The position numbers were made by a program, and so were the translations under genes. From Gnetum montanum (Eukaryota; Streptophyta; Gnetopsida; Gnetales; Gnetaceae), in contig MNCI01034697.1 of assembly GCA_015680685.1 (NCBI GenBank), forward strand, positions 74,059-138,058: 64,000 nucleotides of DNA, read 5' to 3'. Positions 10,000-22,924 of this stretch are shown here, piece by piece. Each line of letters starts with the position of its first letter. The first letter of the stretch is position 1. Under the pieces are notes generated by a model. That model did not search any database. It saw nothing but the letters and a program-made list of their open reading frames with translations, and was not told where the DNA came from.

Positions 10000-11330
10000 A
10001 GTGAATAATCAATCACCCATGGAGACAAACTGGTACAGTAGCATTCTTACCTATCTCCTCACCCAACAAACACCACAAGAGTTAAACCTTAAGAAGAAAC
10101 AACAGTTTCTTCATTGAGCCAAGCACTTTATGGAGATCAATGGGCAACTTGACAAAGTGTGTTCTGATGGGTTGGTTCGATGGTGTGTTCCTGATATAGA
10201 TCAACTACAAGTTCTCCAAGATGATCATGAGGGTCCTTGTGGGGGTCATTAGGCTGTGAGATGAACAGCCATTAGGATCTTGCTTGTAGGATATTATTGG
10301 CCTATATTTTTTTGGGACGCCCATCATTTCGTCCAATCTTGTGAGCACTATCAACATGATGGGGGAATGACTACTAGAACGGAGGGTTTGCAACAATGGA
10401 TTCAATTATTAGAACCCTTTGACATTTGGGGAATTGATTTTATGGGGCCAATTACACCAATGTCCAATGGAAAAGCTTATATTATTGTTGCTGTTGATTA
10501 CCTAACAAAATGGGTAAAAAAAACTACTGTTAAGGATTGTACATAATCTACAGCTACACGATTTGTTCAACAACAAATCATAAATAGGTTTGGTATGCTT
10601 CATGCACTTATTTTAGACAATGGTACACACTTCACAGGTGCAACTTTTCAGAAATTAATGCAATGCTTAGCGGTTGAGCATAAATGGACTACACCATACC
10701 ACCCTAAGCGAACGGTCAAGTAGAAGTCACCAACATGGAGATTATGAAGATATTGATAAGAACCATTAGCAAGTTTAGGTGAGACTGGAGCACTAAACTA
10801 AATGATGCTCTTTGGGCATACCACTCCACATGGAAACTTCCTACAGGCTACTCTTCCTATGAGTTAGTGTACGGTAAATTACCAATGCTTCCCATTCAAA
10901 CTAAGCTGTATACACTATCCACGGCATGTGACCTCAACCTTAACCTTGATCTAGCACAGAAAAAATGGCTAGTAATCCTTAACTTGCTAGATGAAAATTG
11001 ATTTGCTACCCTGTCATCTAACAAATTGCACAAGGCCTTCAATAAACAATGTCATGACCTAAGAATTAGGAAAGTTATATATGAGCCAGGAGATAAGGTT
11101 CTCTACTAGAATCCCACACATGTGCCACAACGTAATAAATTTCAAACACTATGGGAAGGACCTTATATTATTTATGCAACTTTTCCTTTAGGGGCCATGA
11201 CAATATACAAACCTGAGAGCTTGGATAAGAAACTTTTGGTTAACGTGCAACAAACCAATCCTTTTGAGGAGCTTAGGATAACCAGTACACATGCTACCTC
11301 TCTTGATGGACAACCCTGCTCACTATTTTA
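10000..11330 (+). pseudogene. Integrase of B, frameshifted
   Basis: Inserts the cDNA into the genome. The N-terminal zinc region is damaged: HEGPCGGH is followed by CEHYQHDGG, where a Cys-x2-Cys is expected. The catalytic triad is present: Asp codons at 10436 (in WGIDFMGPI) and 10616 (in LILDNGTHF), and Glu at 10723. The Asp-Glu distance is 107 bases instead of 108 because one base is missing near 10704, in the HP-x-ANGQ block. Restoring the count gives the standard D-x35-E spacing. The C-terminal part (LHKAF...HDLRIRKVIYEPGDKVLY near 11030-11105) matches the minus-strand fragment at 19820-20140. Confidence 0.85.
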
Positions 11331-13315
11331 GATCTCCTCCTTCCAACTCAATTGTGGGGGATATGGCTACCTATGCTAACCATTCTAGGCTCTTATTTCT
11401 TTTTGAATTTTTTTTACACATTTTTGTTTCATATATTTTTGTTTTACACATTTTTCCAAATTTTCTTATTTTTGTTTTACACCATCATTCATATTTTTAC
11501 TATTTGTTTGGTTGCTTGATTTACTTTTATTTATCATCTAATAAGTGCTCATGATGGTGGATTGAATTATATCATATTGATTGCTAATGTTTGGTTTTTA
11601 CCTTTGAATTATGGTGCTGATATTAAGGTATGGTTCTTTTGGTAAAATAGGCAATGAATCCATGCTGTCCACTCATTCATACAACTCTATGGTCTCCTTT
11701 GGCTTGGAATTGTACAATCCCCTTTTTCTAAGTAAACTTGTTAATGAATTAGTGGTTAGGTATTTTTTAAACCAAGAAAAGACTCAAAGGATGAAAAGGG
11801 TGTGAATTTAAGGGGATTTGATGCATTGGTGCTAGCCATTCTCTTGGGGGTGCTTGGATGCTTTTTCTTGGGTTTTCCACCATTTTGACATTGTTCAAAT
11901 ATTAAGAAGCTGAGTGAATAAAAATAAGTCTTTGCATGGTGTGGTTCTCATGCATAAACATCAAAGAGAGAGAGAGAGAAAAAAAAAGAGAGAAAAAAGT
12001 GAGAATTCAAAGCACACCCCTTAGACATAATAAAGCAATATGGGCTACAAGCACTGGTTATGGCATTGGAAAGACATATTACCCATGCCTGAAGGTTCCC
12101 TCTAACTAAGGCCCTTTCTCACTTCCTGCTTCTCCATCTCACTCTCCTTGGGATGGTGGTCACTCTTTGTGAAAGCATTCTTGTTACCTTAAGAGGATGG
12201 ATTGGCCAAGTGTATTGATGCAAGGTCACTGAATGTGGTTGGTTTGAGTTTGGATTTGGGATGAGTTCTACTCAGTTATCTTAACCATGAAATATACAAG
12301 GGGCTTTACACAACCTTGTTCTTGGGATTCCATTCCATTCTTTCCTCTCCATTTTTCTTTCCATTTTCCACCTCATTGTGAATTTTATCATTAGTCTATT
12401 CTGGGTTGATGCACTATTTTTCTTTGGTGAATTCTTATGGGTAAGTTTTTAACTCTTGCTTCCAAATGACATTCCTAGAGCCTGCGGACTCTTTAGTTTG
12501 TGGTTTTGTTAGGGCATAAAAGGCATGAGCTTGCTTTGGGGAGGACCCACTGGAATTCCTATTTTGGTGTAATTGTTAACTTCTGTTCCTTAAAAATTTC
12601 TTGCAATGAATCATTTCTTATTTCATTCCCATCCATGGCATCCATTTTATTGGTTTTTTCGTTGTTATTTTTCCCATCTTTCTTGTTCCTCATATTTTTC
12701 CATCTTATAGCTACCAGAGGTTCGCTCTTATTCCTGGGGGCCCTAGCACAAATTTTTTAATTTTTTCCATTTTACTAAATGTCTAATCCCTACACCTTGG
12801 GTAGTTGCCAGTGATAAATCTCTGAGCCATTTTTTGCCATAACCACAACTCAACCAATGCGCTTCATATCAAGGCAAGGTATCAACTGCATTGTGGATTA
12901 TCTATCCTTGCTTATTTGTGACTGTGTTGTGTGTGCAGATGGTGATCATACAAAAAATGGACTAGGCTCGGAGGAAGCACTCAGGATGAATCAAAACTAG
13001 AGTGTTTACAAAAGGAGCAAGTCCAGTGGCATGGCTATGGATAAACAACGGAATGTACAATTTCGACATTGGTGGAAACACGCTTCATCTTCTTTCTCTC
13101 TCTTTCTCTTCAAACTGCCAAATAAAGGCTTCGATGTCATTTATGTATGAGTGTTCACCATAATGGTCATGAACACTAATGTTGTAATATGCTTATTGAT
13201 CCGTTTACCGGGCACGTTGAGTTTGTCATCCCATTCCATTGTCAGTTGTCAATTAGTCAATAATCCCATACCTTCCAAATATTTTGTAAGGAACTTGAGG
13301 ATGCGTTTTCATTCA
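11331..13315 (+). other. Non-coding region between integrase and 3' LTR of B
   Basis: About 2 kb where Athila elements often carry an env-like frame. No such frame is visible here. The region is nevertheless conserved with the minus-strand copy in F at 36688-38690: both share the stretch around GTCTTTGCATGGTGTGGTTCTC and both start with T-rich repeats of TTTTGTTTTACACATTTTTG (11408-11480 here). A GA microsatellite lies at 11965-11998. TGGGGG-type internal PPT-like sites occur near 11353 and 12737. Confidence 0.7.
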
Positions 13316-13327
13316 GTCATGGGGGTA
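13316..13327 (+). promoter_or_regulatory. Polypurine tract of B
   Basis: GTCATGGGGG followed by TA lies directly before the 3' LTR start at 13328. The same sequence, reversed, abuts the 3' LTR of F at 36678-36687. It primes plus-strand DNA synthesis in this class of element. Confidence 0.8.
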
Positions 13328-14604
13328 TGATGAGAGTGGTTACTCTAGTAGTTATTCTAATTATTAGAGCAGATACTCTAGTGGTTACTCTAGCAGTTAC
13401 TCTAATTACTTGAGTGGTTACTCTAGTGGTTACTGTAGCAGTTATTCTAATTATTAGAGTGGTTACTCTAGTAGTTACTCTAATTACTTGAGTGGTTACT
13501 CTAGCGGTTACTTTAGCAGTTATTCTAATTATTAGAGTGGTTACTCTAGTAGTTACTCTAATTACTTGAGTGGTTACTCTAGCGGTTACTTTAGCAGTTA
13601 TTCTAATTATTAGAGTGGTTACTCTAGCTATTACTCTAGCAGTTATTCTAATTATTAGAGTGGTTACTCTAGTAGTTACTCTACTTACTTGAGTGGTTAC
13701 TCTAGCGGTTACTTTAGCAGTTATTCTAATTATTAGAGTGGTTACTCTAGCTATTACTCTAGTAGTTATTCTAATTATTAGAGTGGTTACTCTAGTGGTT
13801 ACTTTAGCAATTATTCTAATTATTAGAGTAGTTGCTTCCAACTCTATAAATATAGTACCTAGGTGCAAAATTGGGAGAAAGTCTTTTAGCAGTCAAGTAA
13901 AAAAAATCTTGTAATCTATTTGAAAGTTAGAGTATTTTCCAAGTGCCTGTAGTAGTAGGTCTAAGCGTGGATGGATCTTTATTCGAGCATTGTATACCTG
14001 AGCACACCTTGTGTATGGCAATAAAGATGAGCTCTTTGATTCATCCTTGTAGCACATGAGATTTTTTTTCTTACGCATTTCTTTTATTTTATTTTCTTAT
14101 GCATTTATTTTATTTTATGCACTTTACATTTCTATTATTAGCATAGCAATTCATTTTGATCAATTAGGCAAATCATTAAATTACATAAGCATGACCACTT
14201 CGAGCATGCATGTAATGCTTGGTAACCCAATAATGATTAGTGTTTGGTAATCCTAGCAGTGTTGCACTGGGTCAGGATGTGTACGGCAAGTGAGAACAGA
14301 TGCTAGTGTTAGGATTAGTTAAAACTTAGTTAATGAGTAGTTAAGTTAAATTAGTCACTTAGTTACCTCTCTCCTTCCCTACTAGCGCATGACATAAAAA
14401 AATAAAAGCTATAAAAATCATATGCCTTAAGCTTACTTAACCATACAATCATGACATAAAGGTAATCTTAGGAAGACAACGATCAACCAACTCATCCTTG
14501 TTCCACAAGGGAGCATAAGCACTTAGTCCTTGGAATTCAACCGGATTGTGCGTGAAATGCTTGTATTCGTATGGTTGAGTATAGGGGTACCTCACCGCTC
14601 ATCA
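13328..14604 (+). mobile_element. 3' LTR of element B
   Basis: A 1277 bp LTR from TGATGAGAGTGG to CCGCTCATCA, followed by the GTAAG duplication. Outside the U3 minisatellite it aligns along its length with the 5' copy, with scattered transitions. The TATA box CTATAAATATAG lies at 13843-13854. The difference of 216 bp from the 5' LTR falls in the minisatellite. Confidence 0.93.
13336..13833. repeat. Expanded U3 minisatellite in the 3' LTR of B
   Basis: About 500 bp of alternating ~33 bp and ~45 bp units. The short form is GTTACTCTAGTAGTTATTCT plus TAATTATTAGAGTG. The long form adds GCGGTTACTTTAGCA. It gives a 183-codon frame on the minus strand that is only a repeat artefact. Confidence 0.85.
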
Positions 14605-14609
14605 GTAAG

Positions 14610-15562
14610 CAAATCATTTCTCCTTATCATTTTCAATCTCTATGCTATTTCCTAAAAATTGTGATTGACTTTGTATTTCAACTAATTAAGCTTTCAATTT
14701 TCAAACTTGTATCAAGTATTTTTTGAGTCAAACTTGTTCTTCTAATTTTTTTTGATTTTCTTCATCTCATTTGATATTCTTTAGGTAATTTGAAATCACA
14801 TAACCTATTTCACCATAACAATAGAAATAAAAATATTTTATTAGCGTCTTATTAGTCTTCTTTTTGAGTATCCTAAGAATTTTAGCAATATTTCCAATTT
14901 TCTCATCAAAATCAAAATTTAATGTTGATGGTTCATTTTCCTCATCAACCTTGGCTACTTCATCCTTAAGAGCAATATGCTCCTTATTACTAAATGTACT
15001 TAATTCACTCTTCCTTATTTCAAAAACTTAAAGAATACTATGGGGCTTTGCTACTATTAATTTGAAAAGATCTTTTGACTTTTTAATTGATGAAACTTTT
15101 GATTCAAATCGTCTTGGCAAGAAATTTTCTGGAAAATTGCTACATCAGATTGAGCTTTACCTAGCATGTTCATTTGACTAACAACTTCATCTACATGACT
15201 AAATAGCCAGTAATTCTTTCATTGTCTTCCATGCTTACAGCATTAAATCAAGCTCTAAGAGTTAGTAGCTTAGTCTTCTTAACTTTTTCATCTTCTTTAT
15301 AGATTGCTTGAATATACTTCCACATTTCTTTGGTAGATTGAAGATGCATAATCTTCATACACATAGCTCTATCTAAGCCACATACTAGTGTATTCATAGC
15401 TCCACCATGATGAACTAGATTATTTATTCCTTTGCTAAAAACCCTTCAAACTTTATCATCATGTGCTAAAATATATAATTTCATCTTAAACTTCCATCAA
15501 GGATAATAAAAGTCATCAAACCATAGATCTCTATTAGAAGACAAGCCTTGATTATGTGTCAT
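14610..15562 (-). pseudogene. gag: Ty1/copia gag fragment, broken
   Basis: The minus strand from an ATG at 15562 reads MTHNQGLSSNRDLWFDDFYY, then WKFKMKLYILAHDDKVW, then MNTLVCGLDRAMCMKIM and STKEMWKYIQAIYKEDEKVK. This order is the N-terminal plan of copia gag proteins of the UBN2 type (F-D-G-x-N-Y-x-x-W-K, then the A-K-x-x-W-D block). Near 14820-14790 a degenerate zinc knuckle, FYCYGEIGYVISNY, has Phe or Tyr in place of the Cys and His positions; three of those four changes are explained by single transitions. Stops are frequent. The rest of the element would continue at 4064 and below, before the insertion of B. Confidence 0.7.
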
Positions 15563-17000
15563 GTCCAAGATGTAACCTTACAATGCAAACTGTTAATTCG
15601 AGAAGTATTAACCAAGATTGAATACTACTTGTTGTTTCCTGGACTATGATGAAGGCACTGACAAGAGGGAAGGGATGATTTAGGATCTAACAAAAAATCA
15701 GCTAATTGGAAAATAGTGGAAAATCCCAAATTGAAAAGTTATAACAACAACAAAAAATTAGACATAATGCTTTTAAGGTGGTTTAGTTGCTAGCATTGCT
15801 GACTTACTTCACTATAAACCTCTTCCTATATCTTTAGAGGAAGAGTTATTTTATCAAACTAAAAAATAATTTTATAGGGATTCCTTTACAACTTGGATTA
15901 AGTATCATCACCAAGCTCAAAGGCACAAGAATCAACTTTTAGAATATAGAGGAAGAGAAATCTACTTGCATACTAGAGTAGAAAAGCAATCTATCATTTC
16001 ATCTTGGCACTAATGGTCCTAAGATTCTTGGAGAAATATTAAGCTCAACTTGCTTTTGAGGTAACATCTCTTTCTAGCTCCTTTTAATTCTCTATGCCTC
16101 TATTATTCATAGTTATAGGTCTCTTCAAGCTTCTAGTCAAATAAGCTGTAGCTTCATCATTTTCGCATATGTACTTTTATGAGCTTCATACATCAACTTT
16201 TTATAGAATAACACATAAAACTTGTAACCTTTGTTTTACTAGTACAGTCTTAAACTCTTTATCTTAAAATAGATAGCTCTAAAATTAAGCCTTATACTAA
16301 AAGTTGTTAGATGAGCTAGCCCTTTGTTTTGACTTCAATTTAATGGCTTAATTGTATCTTCTTAGAGTCCTAAGCTTTTTAATTTGTATTAGACACAATC
16401 TTTCAGTCTTGTGCAATCCTTCAAATTCATCTAGGTGTTTATGATTTCATCTGGATAAGGTTGTATGCTAATGTGGCCTTCGAAAACATCTAGATGAATG
16501 CAATTTCATCTAGATGGGTTTGGTTACTGGGGTAGGTCATAAATCATGTGTTTTTAATCCATAACATAGCTCATCCCTTATATGTGTTGATATGAAAGGT
16601 TTTTTTTTTCATTTAAAATGACCAATATAGAAATGATTTCTCCAAATCATGTATCTTTTGTAGAAAGTGTTTTGTGCTTGCTTATCACCAATGGCAATGT
16701 TACAAAGCCTAACTTGGCAACCTTTAGCTAATCTTGTATATTGCTTTAGAACCTTGGAAACGATAAGGCTGATCCTCTTACTTACATGATGAGGTTTTAC
16801 AAATGAGCTTTTTGGTTCTAAAGAATGGTTCTATAAGCTAAGTTAGCATTAAGCTTTTTGAGAAAAATGGTTTTATGAGCTAGTGCTAAATGCTAATGCA
16901 ACAAGGCCTTTCAAATTAGCGTTTTGGTTTTAAATGATGATTCTAAAAGCTAACGTGGTAAGGTATTTTAAATGAGTTTTTTTATATTCTAAATTTTTTC
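15563..17000 (-). other. Probable copia leader and 5' LTR region
   Basis: No gene is visible. The stretch lies upstream of the copia gag ATG, and its far part (about 16700-17000) carries the same GTTCTA...AAGCTAA repeats as 1897-2800, as expected if both are LTRs of one element. The LTR edges and PBS were not located with confidence. Confidence 0.35.
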
Positions 17001-19590
17001 TAAAGACAACTTTGAAAAATAAGCTTGTCTATTTTTCCATGTTGTAATAACCAACAAAGATAGCTATGTCTTAAGGAAAAATAACTAAATGGATTTAGAG
17101 CTACTGAGTTGGTAGACTCATTATTTAGATGATATTTTTGGTTCTAAATGACTCTTATAAATGTTGAGACAACTACACCATAGAAATAATAAAAGCCAAA
17201 AATAAGCTTGAACCTGCAACCTTACCAAATAGATTTTGAAGAAATGAAAGTGCTCTACTCAGGTTATGACTTGCCAAGATAAACTCTCATGTAACGGCTG
17301 AATTAACTTAGTCTTGCATCTAGCTTCTATACAACTATCATTAAAGTATTTCAAACTTAAAACACCCAATAGAAACAACCATGAAGAACATTAAAAAAAA
17401 TGAGTAGCATCTTGTAAGAAACATGAACCTCTAATAGGCCATAAAGTGCTCTTGTACAATAGATTAGAGAAAGAGCTTATGTATGTATGATTTGAGTTTC
17501 CTATTATAAAGCTCAATCATAAATTCCAAGCTTAAAACATCCAACTTTATATTGGTGGATAAATATAAGGAAGTATTACCTACAAAAATTAAGACTACCA
17601 TAAAATCAAAGAGGTTATTAATTAGTAGAATAAAATAGAATGCATGAGGTGAATTTCTAGTGAAGAGGAAACTAATAAAGATGTGAATATTATAATTAAA
17701 AACCAATAAATTACAAAAAGTAAGAAATTTAAAAACATTAGATTACTTGTTAAGATAAAGAATGAGATTAACAATGATGTGATAAACAAACTAAATTGAA
17801 GCTAGCAATAGATAAAATGATGCATCCTAGACATAGCCACTTGAAAAGAGATAAGGATTTCACTTATCTACATAGCTTTGAGATCCTTCTTAGTAGGCTA
17901 AGAATTGGGGCTTCAAGTGATGATTCTCTTTTATAGATAAAATGATAGGAAGCTATGGCATACTTTGTAATAAAATAATCCTTACTAGGTCGAAGGGATA
18001 TTTAATGAAGTTATCTCCCACTTAGAATCCTACTCTAAATTCTTAATGAGTCTTTGTTAGTGAGTCATTGTGTTTGAACATGTTTTTTGCCTAATTTATG
18101 CAAGATTTGAGTTCTTTTTTGGTCTTATGTAAGCAAGTATGAGGAGGTGCAGGTCACAACCCTATCATAGCATCTATTTCAATCATTTTAACATGATTTT
18201 TAATTTGGGGTATGCAATTGCTAGTCCTTTCAAGTTGCAACAAGATGCTTGTGATAGTAGAATAATAATGAAGAAGAAAATAATTTTTGAAGAATAATAA
18301 ATAATTTATTAGTGCTAGGACTATGCTAAAGAAAGAAACAAATAATAAGAAAGAAGAAATAAATATTAAAGAAGAGACTAATATGTGGGTGGCTGTACCA
18401 GTAGTAAACTAGATTATATATATATATAGCACTGAGAATCAATAAAAAAATTTAAAATAGATCCTTTAAGAATGATATACAAAAAATTGAATCTACACTT
18501 TAAGAAAAAAATAAAAAGACCAAATAAATCCTAACAATTTACCACCACTAATTTCAACCTCTGCTTACCTCACATGATCTTGACTAAAATGTTTTGTGAG
18601 GAAAAGTAGTACAAAAAATAGATTTCTACTTCTTGACTGCTAGTTGTTCCCAAGTTATAGTCAACTATAGCAAGTACCAGTAGCAACAAGTTAACAATGA
18701 ATATCAAAATCATTCTTAGGAAAGAATAAATGATTTACTAGTAATAGAAGTATCCTAATCTTAGCCTAGTCATAAAGGAGACTACTAAGTAGGTGATAGT
18801 ATGCTAGAACTTAATTAGAAGCTTAAACTTTCAATAAATTCATATTTTTTGATATTGAAACTGGATTATTAATCATAGCCAACTTGCAATAGATTGCTAA
18901 TAAGATCCTACCTGTAACTAATTCGCAACATGACACAACGTCTTTTGAAAAGCATTATAAAGCACATGAAGGAAGCCCAATGGATAATAACCATTTATAA
19001 ATATATTAAGTACCCTTCAAAGAAAAAAGGTACCATCATTGAAGTAGTCATTAAGGTTATGTTTTGTATTATGAGATCATATTTTGATTAATTCATTATG
19101 AATTTAAGTTAAATGCAAGTGTGGTATCATGAGTTCAGATTTACTCATTCATTGTTGTTCTATTTCTTCATTTATTTAAGCATAATTAAAGAAAAATTAC
19201 TTCATTTCTTCTTGTTCTTATTTTGTCCAAGTTAATTCAACTTCAAAGATGTAACACATAGACTACCTAACCTATATTGATCTTGAGTAGAAGGCATAGA
19301 CTAACATTTGCTACTAAAGGAACACATAACTATCACTAAAATGGATTGAACAATATAGCTAAATCTCATAAATCACTTCTCAAAAATTACATCAATCATA
19401 ATAATTGAGAAAGAGCAAGCAAATAACTGAATCAATACTATCATATACATAAAATTGCATCAGATGGACTAAATCACAAGATTATTCAATGTATATCACA
19501 AGTTTAAATATCACACGATGTCCATCAATACATCTAACACATGATCATATATACACAACATGCACACTATACAATACATACAAAAGTATA
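17001..19590. other. AT-rich stretch, no recognisable gene
   Basis: Only short frames, including an 80-codon minus-strand frame at 17464-17706 with no family resemblance. A TA microsatellite sits near 18414-18428. Two segments starting near 18305 and 18725 look like diverged copies of one another (AATAA-TGATTTA-TAGT...CTAGGA). Confidence 0.5.
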
Positions 19591-19803
19591 CTCATGGACC
19601 ATTCAAACCAAAGCCTCAATTACACTTAACCATACCTCTGCATATGACAAGTGTGATTGGGAAGACAACGAATGATTGTTAGGGTAAGTTCACTTTCTAG
19701 AACCTAGTGTACTAGAAGACATAGAGTCCATAGAATTTGACTAGATTGCACATGAACCGTTAGTTATTCATATGGTTGAGTGTAGGGGTATTCATCACTC
19801 ATC
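19591..19803 (+). mobile_element. 3' end of a diverged Athila-like LTR
   Basis: The stretch CTTAACCATACC...GGGAAGACAACGA ends with ATGGTTGAGTGTAGGGGTA and CACTCATCA. The end matches the LTR ends of element B (5080-5130, 14560-14604) in order and spacing. A matching 5' LTR start was not found upstream, so this may be a truncated or solo LTR. Confidence 0.6.
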
Positions 19804-19819
19804 ATTATTGAGGTACATG

Positions 19820-20140
19820 TATGGTGTTCTAGTAGAGGACCTTATCTCCTAGTTGAAATTTCACTTTCCTAATTCTAAGGTCATGATGCTTTTTGCTAAA
19901 TGCCTTGTGCAACTTTTTAGATGATAAGGCCACCAATTGATTTTTGTCTAGCAGGTTGAGATTCATTAATCTTTCTTCTTATGGTAGAATTAAATCAAGG
20001 TCAAGGTCACATCCTCGAACCTCTTGAGATCCCAGCTCCATTACTTGTAATCGAATGAAAATAATACAAAGATTAATTGGGCCTCTAAAACATACGCTTA
20101 TGATGTAGTCTGATGTTGTACTAGAGTTGGGGTGTGAGAT
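19820..20140 (-). pseudogene. Athila-like integrase C-terminal fragment
   Basis: The minus strand reads LNLLDKNQLVALSSKKLHKA, then HHDLRIRKVKFQLGDKVLY and a stop, aligning with element B at 10980-11110 (LNLLDEN..., LHKAFNKQCHDLRIRKV). It is therefore the tail of an Athila-like integrase on the strand opposite to the adjoining LTR end at 19591-19803. No catalytic region is present. Confidence 0.7.
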
Positions 20141-22915
20141 TTCTAGAAACTTACAACAAGATTATTACATCAAATGTCATAAAAAATGATATACAATCAT
20201 TCAAATTCATAATTTTATAAAATTTTCATACATAATATCATAGTAGATAGCTAAATTAATGACACCAAGCCATAATTCATCAAACCGCTAAGCATAATCA
20301 CAACATGACAACACTTACCACCATTAAGATCCAACATATGAACAACAAAGAAATCATATCATTCATCAATACTCATTTGAAATGACATAAATATCACTAT
20401 ACATAAATCACATGGATCCTTGATAAATAATGCTTATAATAATCAAGCATAACATTACAAGCATATCAAAATGTATCCTATGTAACTAGTGCCACTAAAG
20501 ATTATAAGTCATAGAGCATATAGTACATCATATAGTGTTCTCATGGCTATCAACATATTTGTACTTTGTGTATAACATAATATCATTGACATGAGTACTC
20601 ATAAAGCATAATGATACTTGTAGATGTTTTATTAGTCTTATTATTTACATCACAATGAATATTAGTGCTTGCTACTGCATATGCAACCCTAGGTTACTAA
20701 CCTTCTAGAGGATAGATTCATGCATATCAATATGCCCCAAGATCTAGTATAAGTCATAAGCCCTACCTATACTTTTTTACTCTTAGTATGAGAACTAAGA
20801 TAGAAGCATAACTAATCCTTCCTATCAAGAATCATCCTAGCTTCTTTAGAGTGCCTTGTGATCAACCGGTCCATAATCACATGTTGGTACTACTAGTATG
20901 CATGCATACATACATCATCTGTACTTTATGGGTAACACATAGATCACAACATGTCATAAACTAATTAACTAATAAGTAATATAAATAACCATTAATCCTA
21001 AGTAACTAGTATTTTATGTATTAAAAAATATTCAATGCATAATGAAAATAATACATACAACACAATCATAGCTCATATAGTCAATAATATCTAATCCTAA
21101 GTAACTAGTGCTACATACATCAATAAGTGCTAATATACCAATAATTGCACCATTTGCTAATGCATATACATCTCATTTGTTAGAAAAAAATAGAATACGA
21201 ATGTCATAGAATGCCAATAAGTTTAGCATATAGTTGTAATTTTTTTAGGGTTCACATCTAACAATTACTTGAGCCACATACTTGATTATAACTTGTAAGT
21301 CACTCATGCTTGTCCTTTATAAGAGACCATGATTCTAGCTTGCCTTAAGTAGATCCTACACTCCTATGTATGAAATGACTACAACCTTAACAGATTGGTG
21401 TCGCTCTTGTGTTTAGCTCACATTGGGAAGAATGTCAAATCCAAAACTCATCATGACCTCATCATGGATACCATGTAACTACCTCAAACTTACATAAGAC
21501 CTAAAATAGATCCTAGAACTCATTGCAACCTTGTCACAACTATAGCACAACTCACATCGTTTGAATCTACTATTGCAATCACATTGCAAGGATGTTTAGA
21601 CTCGCATTTACACTCAAAAGATGAAAAATACACATCATAACCTCAACAAACCTAGGGTGTGATCCACATTCATTGAACCCTAATAATGTGATCTAGTTGT
21701 GATAGGACCATAACCTATCCAAAAGCTTAATCTCCAAAGAAGATGACCTAAAAAAGTAGCAATGATCATACCTAATGATCAACATAGGTCATAATTCAAA
21801 TCACATACACAAGTAAGAATGCTAGACAATAATAATGGAGCCTCTCCTAACTTTAAACTAAGCCAATAAATCCATAGAAAAAATATACCAACCCATAAAT
21901 TGCTAAAACATTGGGATCATCATGGATACCAACATGCCATATACCAATATCAATATAACCAATATATCATGCCAAACTTATCTATCTTGATTCACCTCAT
22001 GATCTTGCACAAAAATCCAACTATTAAAGTAAGGAATGAATAAATACTCCCACTCAAAATCTAAAACTTATAAAAACTAAAAATTGGAATCCAAAGTACC
22101 AAAATTCTTCAAACAAACTCTTGGATTCTCTAGAACATGAATCGAACCTCTCTAATCATAGATTACCTAACATTTGCTCTCCAACATAGCAAAAATCACC
22201 CGAATTAGCTGAGAATAAAGAAAAATTGAAGGATAAGAAGAAATGTAATAAAAAAATTAAGATGCAAAATTGGAAGGAGAAGAAATAGATTTGGTTTATG
22301 TTTTATTAATAAAACTAAATATAAATTTTCTTAATTGTAGTTTTAATTTTTCAGGGTTTTCTAATCAATTTCCCCATTCTAGCTAATATTGAGGGATCCA
22401 AACATCATAACATGATCATGGAACATTCATTGAAATTACTGATAAACATACAGATTGCATAACTTACCCACATCATAAACATAAGGCTACATTAGCACTA
22501 AAACACATACTAACTAGTTGGACACTAAAACATACGTAATGCATTAAATAAGATAATGCTAATACATAGTTTATCAAATAACACTAACTCATTATCATGT
22601 TTTTGAGCCTCTAAACAACACTAATTATCATACTCATAAAAACATAATCATAACATATAGTTTAGGATCATATCTACCTGAATCTCAACTTTTCTCCACA
22701 AACATCTCACCCTACCAATCACAACACCAAAATAGACATCTAGTAAGATTAATGTGCATAGCCATGGTGTCATAATATCATGCATAATCATAATGCTCAT
22801 AAATATCATAAAATATCATTAAAATAGTCTATCTAAATATACATCCACATGAGTCCCAACTACTACTAGGAGTGCACACACATCATAAACATGATACTAT
22901 GAGATCATATGGTGA
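20141..22915. other. AT-rich decayed DNA, possibly Tekay-type 3' LTR
   Basis: No gene is recognisable. The sequence is full of CATAATCATAACAT-like phrases and is downstream, on the minus strand, of the integrase tail at 22925-23400, where a 3' LTR would be expected. No clear LTR boundary was identified. Confidence 0.35.
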
Positions 22916-22924
22916 GGTATTACA

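Larger units (their letters stand above)
4065..14609 (+). mobile_element. Full-length Athila-like Ty3/gypsy element B with GTAAG target duplication
   Basis: A complete but decayed element of about 10.5 kb. It has GTAAG at 4065-4069 and again at 14605-14609, LTRs at 4070-5130 and 13328-14604, a PBS at 5132-5149, gag, protease, RT, RNase H, integrase, about 2 kb of non-coding tail, and a PPT at 13316-13325. Domain order RT-RH-INT places it in Ty3/gypsy. The PBS type and RT sequence point to the Athila branch. Every coding part carries stops or frameshifts, so it is inactive. The perfect duplication shows that the two LTRs belong to one insertion. Confidence 0.93.

Noticed and set aside
11291-11554. 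Hydrophobic frame after integrase of B as an env-like protein
   Set aside because: It consists of T-rich TTTTGTTTTACACA repeats; the matching frame in F (38397-38654) shares only the repeats, with no signal peptide plus transmembrane plan of an envelope protein.
13317-13868. A 183-codon minus-strand frame (and the 112- and 70-codon frames at 4056-4422)
   Set aside because: It is the U3 minisatellite of B translated; the units lack stops on both strands and give Thr/Arg/Ile/Val periodicity only.
17464-17706. An 80-codon minus-strand frame as a small host gene
   Set aside because: AT-rich, Phe/Ile/Leu-rich, no homologous block or regulatory context; expected by chance in this composition.
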